From contig CAIMFA010000514.1 in the NCBI GenBank assembly GCA_903840185.1, positions 1 to 33,698 on the forward strand: a stretch of 33,698 nt of DNA, read 5' to 3'. The translations under genes were made by a program, and so were the position numbers. A model generated the notes under the pieces. The model did no database searches. It had not been told where the DNA came from and worked only from the letters and a program-made list of their open reading frames with translations. Of this stretch, positions 19,691 through 27,296 are shown one piece after another. Position 1 is the first letter of the stretch, and the number at the start of each line of letters is the position of its first letter. This DNA comes from an uncultured Lentisphaeria bacterium. Lineage in GTDB: Bacteria; Verrucomicrobiota; Lentisphaeria; Victivallales; Victivallaceae.

Positions 19691-21835
19691 TTACAATAAA
19701 TACGCCTCAACGGCCGCTGCTCTGCTGATTAAGTTTTCCCTTGAAACATTTTTATGAACTGGAAGCGAAACAAATCCGCCTTTGATCAGCGCATCCATAT
19801 GTTCTGCCAAAGCCCGTGCCGCCTTTGCATACGCTTTAAGATACTGCCGGGCTTCTTTTTTATAAGCCGCCTCATCACAATTCAACCGCATATAAAGCGC
19901 CTTCAAAGTAAAATACGCCCCCATATAAGCATAAAAATGGTGAAGAGTATCCAGAAAAGCTTTATGCCGCTGCAGATATTCGTCCGGCCGCCAGTCCCCT
20001 TTTTCTCCCAGCATGACAACAATATCCGGAGATGGAGAGGGGAACTGCATTTTCATCGCACCGGCAATTTTACGACTTGCCTTGAAGCACATATCCGCGG
20101 CATCAAGCATACATCTGCCTGTAGTCTCCAGTCTTGCGGGATAATCCCCTTCGTGATAGACATAGCCTAGCGCGCGGCAAGGCAGCAGTTCGCCAAGTTC
20201 TTTTGCGTTGTCCGAAGCAAATCTGGAATCTGAAGGTAAAGGAACGGATGTTTTGCTGATATGCCATGATGCATATTGGGAAAGAGGAGAACTTGAAGGG
20301 AAAGTGAATCCGTTGGACATAATGGCCTGTGCCTGTTCAAGAATTGACCATCCAGAAACGAGACTCTCCATGGCGTCAGAACCGAACCAGCGGGAGGCCA
20401 GCTCACGGACAAATATTGCCGGATCGAAATAAGGATCCTGCATTGACGCCCGGCAGGCAAGAGAATTAACATGCAAATCGCCGGGGGCTATTCTTCCTCG
20501 AACATCATAGAACCCGTCAAATTTCAAATCGCTCCAGCGCCGGATTTTAGCAGCAGCCCCGAACGGATAGTCCGCTAAATAATTATCACCGCCGAGTTTT
20601 GGCGAAAAATCCTCAAAATAATGTAGAGCATCTCTGCCAATAGCAAGCTGTCCGGCCCGCCAGGTAGTCAGCCGGGCCTGGCGCAGTGCGTCATGCGCCT
20701 GCCGTTCATACGTTGCTGAGTCTCCGGAAGCCGACATGCACAAGCCGACATTTTCAGGTAATGCCGCCTGTCTGGCAAATAACTGCCCGGTTCCATATTT
20801 TGCCCTGTCCCACTGGAATCCGGTATTCAGAATACGGATTCCAGGACGTGCTTTTGACATAACCTTTGAAAGAAATAAAGCAAGCCGGTCACGCTGATCG
20901 AACTTGCTCATGCCTCTGCAGCGCGTACATGTTTCCGGATCGCAAAATTCACCCTCCGCATCCATCGTCAAATAGTGAAACAACTCAATTTCCGGAAAAT
21001 CAGTGAAGAATTTTTCGATTACCTCTTCGTAAAATTTCTGAATTTTCGGATGACTGAAACAAAGGACTTTGCCCTGATATGTGCCGCTGTCAGAAAGAAC
21101 TTCAGCTGGAAAATGCTGCAGGAATGCAAGCCGGTCGGCATCCTTCACCCAGGGACCGCCTTGACACGGCAGCAGACGGCAATCAAACAAAATATCCAGA
21201 CCGAATTCTACAGCAGCATCAATGGTGGCTCTAAGCGATTTCCTAAGCTCTATCCCGAGACGCCGATCGGAAGCTTTCGGAAATATCGAACTTTGTACAT
21301 AGGAATGAAGATCTCGTGCCGGGCCGCCCGAGAAATCATTTGTCGCCGCGATATGGCTGGCTCCCGTCAGGCTGAGATATCTGGCACAGGAACGGATGGC
21401 ATCGGCATCCAGTTTGTTATTGAAAATCCCTTGAACAATTGGCGAGAATATCCGGCATGGAAAAGCAAATGCCCCCTGTATCACAGAATTTCCGGCAATA
21501 TTATTGAATCCGTCACGCAAACAAAACTCGTGTATTCCCTGCATCACCCCTCGCCTGGAGGATCCGAGAATATATAGAATTCCATTATGCCTGAATATTT
21601 GAAACGCGTCCGATTCCGGAATACTGTTATGGAGACTGGTCAAGCCTTTAATTATCAGCGGAGAAGCAGCATGATGCGAAATCCTGGACAGTACTAAATC
21701 TCCAGCTTTCAAATTGCATCCTGTCTCAACCGGCAATACTTTTCCAGCAGCCGCATGGAGTTCCGGGATTGCAGCGGACGGAACTCCGTCTTCATCTGCA
21801 ATAATAATCCTCTTCAAATGCATGGACTCATTCAT
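19691..21835 (-). CDS. Uncharacterised glycosidase-like protein (GH20/GH67-type N-domain plus barrel)
   Basis: A 714-residue protein without a signal peptide. The N-terminal 120 residues (FRHNGILYILGSSRRGVMQG, then IHEFC) match the small alpha/beta domain that precedes the barrel in GH20, GH67 and GH84-type enzymes. A TIM-barrel-like region follows, with LFHYLTMDAEGEFCDPETC (acidic residues at 292-296) and a Cys cluster CDPETCTRCRG also seen in alpha-glucuronidase-like and DUF4838-like proteins. A helical C-terminal domain from about 570 ends the protein. E294 or E296 is a possible catalytic acid (inference). I cannot assign a known family number. The ribosome site before ATG 21835 is weak. 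It follows the 1192-residue enzyme by 48 bases. Confidence 0.6.
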   Translation of the reverse strand: MNESMHLKRIIIADEDGVPSAAIPELHAAAGKVLPVETGCNLKAGDLVLSRISHHAASPLIIKGLTSLHNSIPESDAFQIFRHNGILYILGSSRRGVMQGIHEFCLRDGFNNIAGNSVIQGAFAFPCRIFSPIVQGIFNNKLDADAIRSCARYLSLTGASHIAATNDFSGGPARDLHSYVQSSIFPKASDRRLGIELRKSLRATIDAAVEFGLDILFDCRLLPCQGGPWVKDADRLAFLQHFPAEVLSDSGTYQGKVLCFSHPKIQKFYEEVIEKFFTDFPEIELFHYLTMDAEGEFCDPETCTRCRGMSKFDQRDRLALFLSKVMSKARPGIRILNTGFQWDRAKYGTGQLFARQAALPENVGLCMSASGDSATYERQAHDALRQARLTTWRAGQLAIGRDALHYFEDFSPKLGGDNYLADYPFGAAAKIRRWSDLKFDGFYDVRGRIAPGDLHVNSLACRASMQDPYFDPAIFVRELASRWFGSDAMESLVSGWSILEQAQAIMSNGFTFPSSSPLSQYASWHISKTSVPLPSDSRFASDNAKELGELLPCRALGYVYHEGDYPARLETTGRCMLDAADMCFKASRKIAGAMKMQFPSPSPDIVVMLGEKGDWRPDEYLQRHKAFLDTLHHFYAYMGAYFTLKALYMRLNCDEAAYKKEARQYLKAYAKAARALAEHMDALIKGGFVSLPVHKNVSRENLISRAAAVEAYLL

Positions 21836-21883
21836 TTTTACATGTATTCCATTTTTGCACTATGTATATTATTAAACCGTTGT

Positions 21884-24800
21884 TTATGGTAAAATTACCG
21901 CTCCATAGTTTGCGGCGCTTCCGCAGTTATCCGCCGTTCCAGCCCAGATAATCTGCGTCCGGCGTCCATGGTCGGCGGCATCCGCATCGTCAATAGCTAC
22001 ATCGAATAACATGGCATGCTGTTTCAGCGCCTCTTCAGGCAGAGTAAATGACCCGGAAAGAACGTATCCATGAGCATTTTGTTCGCTTGATACCTGAAAG
22101 TCCGGCAGCACTGATTTGCTCATTGGAAACACTTTGCCGTCAGCACGCACCACGATCTGGCCGCGGCCTGAAGCTTTGCCGGCACTGTCGAGCAGTGCAT
22201 AGAACAGTTCAACGCTATCCTGATCATAAGGAGCCCGGGCCGGTGTGGTCACCACCTGATCATCGCTAACCTGAATCTTAAAGTTTATCTTATTGCCGTT
22301 CCTGGTCAACTGCACTACCGCACTGGAATCCGCCGGCCCGTGCCATTTCGACGGTGTAAGCACACGATTTTGCGAGTCCATCTCTTCGCCGCCGACTTTC
22401 ACCTGCTCCTGCCGGTTGATCTTCAATTCAACACTGCCGCCGGACGGTAATTCCAGTTGCGGCCGCACTGTGTACGGCACCACCATAGCGAAACTGGTGT
22501 TCGCATCCCCTGCAATCTTCACATCCACTGCCGGATTGCCTTTGCCCTGCGGCACCATCAATATAATTTCCTGCTTTTCTCCGTTCGGGACGGTAAACTC
22601 TCTGCGTACCGGTGCTGATCCTGGAAAACCTGCGCCCATCGTAATCTGCATCGGTTTTAAAGTTGGATTAATCACGTTAATGCGTATTTTAACTTTACCG
22701 GGTTCGGAGCTTAACATCGGAGTCGCGGCAATGAAACTTACCACATCAAACGGCTTTTTCGATACGAAATATACCGGGGCTTCATCTATCGTCACCAGCG
22801 ACACGCCGTTGACGGCCGGCAGCTTCGATTGATTCCCGAAGAGGTCAACCTTTGTCACCTCTGAATCCGGGGTAGCGATGATTGCCAGCGGGAAACTGCC
22901 GGTACGGCACCAGACACAGGCCATATAACGTTCAGTTTTTTTACCGCTGAAATAGTATCCGAACATGCTGCTGACCAGCGGCAGTTCCTTCTCGAATTTC
23001 ATGCCCTGCAGCATCCGGGATAAATTAACGCTGGCGGCGTATGAAACTTTCGGAGCAAAATCATCCTGGAAGAACCCTGAGGTTCCGGTCACCAGATAGT
23101 TGAACGAACGCGCTATATTCACCGATTGCGACTGCATATGCCATTCCACAATCCGGCAGGCCTGCTCGTAGTCGGAAATCAGCGGGGTATCGTCGTAACC
23201 GGCCCGCGCACCTTTAGTTCCGGACTGGAAGCCGGTCTCACTGTTCCACATCGGCTTATTGCCTTCGCCGCGCCGTTTCAGAAAATCCCAGAGCCGCCGT
23301 ACTGCCGGAATGCTGTTGTCCCAGTATAAATTAGCGACTCCCATGCTGTAGTAATGGAAGTCGAGAATGTCATAATATGGTTCCGGTTTCAAATCCCAGA
23401 ACATTTTCGCGCCGAATACCCTGTCGCCTGGTTCCATTGCCGGTTTTTCCATTACGCCTTCGCCAAATACCGCGCAGAACCCCGGCAGCCCGACCAGTGC
23501 GTCCGGATTACCCTTTTTAACCGCCAGATATCCTGTTTTAAGTAATTTCAGATATGATTCCGGAGTACATGGCTGAAAAAACTCTTTGGTATCGTTCTCA
23601 TTGCCGATCTGAAAATATTTAACTTTCCCGCGATAGCGGCCCGCAAAATCCGTGACGAAATCCGACCACTGGTCAAGATTGCGCGGCATGTACTGGCTCA
23701 AGTAGGTAGTAGGCCGAGGGGTTCCCGGCTGATAGCTGGTCTGCCACGGCAAATTTCCGCCGGAAATATTGATGTAAAGCTCAAGATTGTATTTCTGCGC
23801 CATCGCGACGACTTTATCCATAACAGTCCAATCACGCTTCCCCGGGCTCTGCTCAAAGTCATCCCATTCAGTCCACACCCTGAACCAGCGGTTGCCGGCG
23901 GCGGCACTTACACGCATTACCCGCTCGACATATTCCGCACTGAAACGTTCTTTTTTCAGACTGAAAGCCTGCGTAATACCAAGCGGAGACTCATCCGCGG
24001 GGACGGTCAAATCAAGCTCAGGAGTCACAGCAAAAGCACGTTCAATATTTTGTACATTCCCATCTAATCCGGCCTTAATTTTCATATTATACCAGCCGTA
24101 AGGTAATTGCGGCAGCGAAAACCGGATTGAACCATCGGCAACCTCCGTGATCTTCGGAGCAGGATAAGTTTTGCCCAAAAAATCGGTAATCGTAAAATTC
24201 AGAGACGCCTTTTTGCCGCCGCCGTCCGGAAACAGAACTCCCCATGGATGCGGGTTATTACCGTAAAATAGACCGGAATTTTGTCCGCCCTCGATTTCCG
24301 CCCGGAAGCGCGGCTTGAATACAGTCAGCGAAAAACTCAGGATTTCGCCATTCAATAAATTGCCGTTCGCACTGGAGCCGCCGAGATAGAAATTACGGCC
24401 TTTGATCCAGTTGAAAGGTTCAATATTGCTGGCTTTCTCCCATTTGCCGTTGCCAAACGCCAGCAGATCATTACGGCTGAAAATAGCAACAGCTTCGTAG
24501 TCTTTGCCTTTGGTGATTTCGGTATTACGAAAAGCGTAATCCATCCTGCCGCGACGTTCATCACACATAACCCGGAAGTACAGCGACGGTTTTGGCGAAT
24601 TAGCGCCGACAAAAGAGATTTCCGTGGAATTCGGGTCCTGTCCGGAAAAATTCTGTCCGAAAGAAAAGATTGTACTGAATTGATTGCCGCCACCGTTACT
24701 CCAATTCGTTTTGAACCCGGCTTTTACTCCATAGCGATATTCAGGATGATCACAATATTTATCCGGCAGCAAAAAACCATAAACCTTGTCCGACCCGGCC

Positions 24801-25462
24801 AGATTTTTCAAAGTCTCACCATCTGATCCCTTCAACTCAGAGTTACGTCCGTTAAGCTGCAAAACATATTTCACAACCTCCGTCATTGCCGGGTCATGGA
24901 ACGGGTCATCTGCCGGTTTGGCGACAGACGCGGTTGAATCAGCAACCGATATTTTCAAATCGTCAATATCCAAAAATTTATCCGGCTTGCTCTGAATCCG
25001 TATCTGCATCAAAAATTTTGCGGCTCCGGCCGGAATCTTGATCTTATCGCTGAATTTGTTCCACACTCCTGATTTCTGAATTATGAAACCGTCATTATCT
25101 GCCTTGACGCTTTTGCCTTCGGCATTGCTAAATGCAATATACGCCCAGGCACCGTTGTGAAATGATGAACCTTCGACATCAGTACGGTAACGGAACTCGA
25201 CTTTCAAATCGCCTTCGCCGGAAAGCTGTAAATTTTGTTGTGTCATCAAACGCGGCATGTCTTTGCTGTTGGGCGCTGAAACCAGATGCACATATTTATT
25301 TCCGAGCGGTTCAGCCGTGATTTCGCCGTTCTGAATCACCCAGCCCGGCGGAAGCGCGTCAAACGAGGTGTCCAGTATTCCGCCGCCGGCTGACGCGCCG
25401 CCGGCCCCAAATGTCAACATCCCGGTTATAGCCAAAATGAATAATCTCGATAGTTTCATCAA
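21884..25462 (-). CDS. Large secreted multi-module clan-A glycoside hydrolase
   Basis: 1192 residues. A signal peptide (cleaved near GGASA) is followed by a jelly-roll binding-like module (about 28-170), related to the modules of the neighbour at 25585-26535. Then comes a LamG-like sandwich (about 195-390) and a linker domain. The (beta/alpha)8 barrel (about 490-830) has acid/base E622 in FQIGNENDTKEF and nucleophile E742 in MWNSETGFQSG, as in GH39/GH5-type clan-A enzymes. Beta domains follow, and a CBM9/DOMON-like module (about 1010-1190, with PYDQDSVELFYALLD) ends the protein. It is likely the main extracellular depolymerase of the locus. ACGGAG precedes the start. Family number and substrate remain open. 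Confidence 0.8.
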   Translation of the reverse strand: MMKLSRLFILAITGMLTFGAGGASAGGGILDTSFDALPPGWVIQNGEITAEPLGNKYVHLVSAPNSKDMPRLMTQQNLQLSGEGDLKVEFRYRTDVEGSSFHNGAWAYIAFSNAEGKSVKADNDGFIIQKSGVWNKFSDKIKIPAGAAKFLMQIRIQSKPDKFLDIDDLKISVADSTASVAKPADDPFHDPAMTEVVKYVLQLNGRNSELKGSDGETLKNLAGSDKVYGFLLPDKYCDHPEYRYGVKAGFKTNWSNGGGNQFSTIFSFGQNFSGQDPNSTEISFVGANSPKPSLYFRVMCDERRGRMDYAFRNTEITKGKDYEAVAIFSRNDLLAFGNGKWEKASNIEPFNWIKGRNFYLGGSSANGNLLNGEILSFSLTVFKPRFRAEIEGGQNSGLFYGNNPHPWGVLFPDGGGKKASLNFTITDFLGKTYPAPKITEVADGSIRFSLPQLPYGWYNMKIKAGLDGNVQNIERAFAVTPELDLTVPADESPLGITQAFSLKKERFSAEYVERVMRVSAAAGNRWFRVWTEWDDFEQSPGKRDWTVMDKVVAMAQKYNLELYINISGGNLPWQTSYQPGTPRPTTYLSQYMPRNLDQWSDFVTDFAGRYRGKVKYFQIGNENDTKEFFQPCTPESYLKLLKTGYLAVKKGNPDALVGLPGFCAVFGEGVMEKPAMEPGDRVFGAKMFWDLKPEPYYDILDFHYYSMGVANLYWDNSIPAVRRLWDFLKRRGEGNKPMWNSETGFQSGTKGARAGYDDTPLISDYEQACRIVEWHMQSQSVNIARSFNYLVTGTSGFFQDDFAPKVSYAASVNLSRMLQGMKFEKELPLVSSMFGYYFSGKKTERYMACVWCRTGSFPLAIIATPDSEVTKVDLFGNQSKLPAVNGVSLVTIDEAPVYFVSKKPFDVVSFIAATPMLSSEPGKVKIRINVINPTLKPMQITMGAGFPGSAPVRREFTVPNGEKQEIILMVPQGKGNPAVDVKIAGDANTSFAMVVPYTVRPQLELPSGGSVELKINRQEQVKVGGEEMDSQNRVLTPSKWHGPADSSAVVQLTRNGNKINFKIQVSDDQVVTTPARAPYDQDSVELFYALLDSAGKASGRGQIVVRADGKVFPMSKSVLPDFQVSSEQNAHGYVLSGSFTLPEEALKQHAMLFDVAIDDADAADHGRRTQIIWAGTADNCGSAANYGAVILP

Positions 25463-25521
25463 TACAACTCCGTTTATTTATATTGGAATCTCGTAAATAT
25501 ATGCTTGAACAGAAAAGTCAC

Positions 25522-25556
25522 GCGGAATGATTCCGCCGCCATGACGCAACGGAATC
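25522..25556. promoter_or_regulatory. Overlapping inverted repeats between two secreted-protein genes
   Basis: The 122-base gap between the binding-protein gene and the large glycosidase gene holds GCGGAAT-G-ATTCCGC (25522-25536), a perfect 7+7 dyad. Its right part (GATTCCG, 25529-25535) can instead pair with CGGAATC at 25550-25556. No T-run follows on the minus strand, so it is not a plain intrinsic terminator. It may be a regulator site or an RNA switch or processing hairpin that sets the ratio of the two products. Confidence 0.4.
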
Positions 25557-25584
25557 AAGTCATTTCCCTGCCGCAATAAAAAGT

Positions 25585-26535
25585 TTAATTAGCTTTGGCG
25601 GTATCCGTGGCTACAGCCGGCTTAGCCGTCACCAGCCGTATTTCCCGTAAATCAAGAGTGCCTTTGCGTTGCTGCAGTCTTATCTGAAATGTAACAAATT
25701 CGGCTTTTTCCGGCGGATTCAGCGAAAATGATTGCGTCTGCCAGATTCCCGCGTTACCGAAAACCAGCGCACTGTTACCTGCCGGAGCTCCTTTAGCGTT
25801 GAACCAGGACACATGAATCCACGCTCCGACGTCCTGAGCGGAACCGTCAATTGAAGTTTGATAGATTGCCGACAATTCAAGCGGTTTTCCTGCCTGGATT
25901 GACAGCATCGGAGAGGTCAGCCTGGCCATTCCGCTGTCAGCTTTCAATTCAAGCGCGGAATATTTGAATCCATCCGGCGACACTTTTACAGCGCCGTTCT
26001 GAGCTTTTAAACTGCCGTTGCCTGATTCAAAATTCCAGACTCTCGCGCTGTTTTCCGGAGTCGCTTCCGCAATGGAGACTTCCTTGACATCTATAACTCC
26101 GGAACGTTCCTGTAAGCGCACTTGAAAGTTTATAGTCGAAGCATTCGCCAGCGGAATCACTATTTTTTCCGTCGCCCAGCCGTCGGTAGGCGGCAATATA
26201 TAGCCTTTTAACGCTGAATCCGGACTGCTCTGTTCTTTGCAGAAAACCGCCACCCAGGTGCCGCGGTCCTGCCCGGAATCAGTGACCGCAGTACGATATG
26301 TAACCGTAATACAAGCAGTTGTTCCCTGAGCAAATTCAACGGTGGGAGAAGATATCATCGCTGAACTTTTATTGTTCTCGTTTTTCATGCGGAAAATTCC
26401 GGTGCCGCCGTCGGTAACATTCTCAGCTTTATCCAATGTCCACCCGTCCGCACTACCGCCCGGCTTTAACACGTTGTCCGCCAATACCGGCGACGCGATT
26501 AAAATACCCGCAACTAAACATATTAGCGGTTTCAT
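25585..26535 (-). CDS. Secreted protein with two carbohydrate-binding-like jelly-roll modules
   Basis: 316 residues: a signal peptide (MKPLICLVAGILIASPVLA) and two tandem modules of about 140 residues each. Both end in the same pattern (INFQVRLQERSGVIDVKEVS and VTFQIRLQQRKGTLDLREIR) and share TYRTAVTDSGQDRGTW and IYQTSIDGSAQDVGAW. Each resembles the first module of the 1192-residue glycosidase that follows. No catalytic residues are recognised. It is probably a glycan-binding protein at the cell surface or in the periplasm (inference). CGGAG precedes the start. The position between a pilin-like gene and the glycosidase suggests joint surface display. Confidence 0.75.
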   Translation of the reverse strand: MKPLICLVAGILIASPVLADNVLKPGGSADGWTLDKAENVTDGGTGIFRMKNENNKSSAMISSPTVEFAQGTTACITVTYRTAVTDSGQDRGTWVAVFCKEQSSPDSALKGYILPPTDGWATEKIVIPLANASTINFQVRLQERSGVIDVKEVSIAEATPENSARVWNFESGNGSLKAQNGAVKVSPDGFKYSALELKADSGMARLTSPMLSIQAGKPLELSAIYQTSIDGSAQDVGAWIHVSWFNAKGAPAGNSALVFGNAGIWQTQSFSLNPPEKAEFVTFQIRLQQRKGTLDLREIRLVTAKPAVATDTAKAN

Positions 26536-26558
26536 ATCAACTCCGTTTGTTAAAATAT

Positions 26559-27209
26559 TTACTTTTTAAGCGTATTGCCGTCGAAGAAGTTAAAATTATA
26601 TGGTATTTGCTCGACATGCCCGTCCACGAACAACGTATTCATGGTGCGGTTCGGGTGACACCAGTTCAAATATGCCATGCCGCCGCCTGTCCACCAAAGT
26701 TCGCCGTAAACATAGCCGTTATCGCCTACTCTGGGCATCGCGTCGCCGTGAAGCATACCCCTTGCCGAAGGTTTGGTTATCTGCGATACCTTAATTGAAT
26801 TAAGGTCAATAGTAAATCCGCCGCGCGCAGGGTACATGGTCGTCCGCAATACAGCTGGTTCCGGACATGCGGCCTCTGTCTCCGGACAGATCATTATTCT
26901 TCCAGTTCTCCTGGTAAGCGCAGTTGACCAGTTCCATTTCGGATCGGCATGATACATTAGTTTAACAAACCAGAATGTATTTAGCTGACCGACATTAAAA
27001 CAAATAGGCGGCTGCCATTCCCGGTTGTCCTGCCGGTAGAATTCCATCAGTGTGCCAACCTGTTTTAAATTGTTTTTACAGGTGGTGCTTCTGGCGGTTT
27101 TCCGCGCTTTAGTCAACGCCGGCAGCAGCATTCCTGCCAAAATTGCGATGATGGCGATCACCACGAGGAGTTCGATGAGTGTAAAATTTTTCCTTCTTTG
27201 AGTCTTCAT
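26559..27209 (-). CDS. Type IV pilin-like (prepilin cleavage/methylation) protein with DG-motif C-terminus
   Basis: 216 residues from ATG 27209. The start [20 protein letters not shown] is a textbook prepilin leader: basic residues, then the F-T-L-I-E cleavage/methylation site and a long hydrophobic helix (about 9-30). The C-terminal part ends in a [17 protein letters not shown] segment, the His-x-DG signature common in pseudopilin-like proteins of Planctomycetes and Lentisphaerota (here H-x10-DG). GGAGG lies 7 bases before this ATG; a longer reading from 27281 adds 24 unlikely residues. It should sit in the inner membrane or be assembled by a type II secretion or type IV pilus machine (known for the motif). 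Its role in a glycosidase operon is not known. Confidence 0.88.
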   Translation of the reverse strand: MKTQRRKNFTLIELLVVIAIIAILAGMLLPALTKARKTARSTTCKNNLKQVGTLMEFYRQDNREWQPPICFNVGQLNTFWFVKLMYHADPKWNWSTALTRRTGRIMICPETEAACPEPAVLRTTMYPARGGFTIDLNSIKVSQITKPSARGMLHGDAMPRVGDNGYVYGELWWTGGGMAYLNWCHPNRTMNTLFVDGHVEQIPYNFNFFDGNTLKK

Positions 27210-27296
27210 TCCCTTGCCTCCGTTCTTGTTTTTTACTGGTTTATTAATACTTAGGTTCAATTCATTTTTTGTTTTTTTCATGCGCTTAATCCGCTC

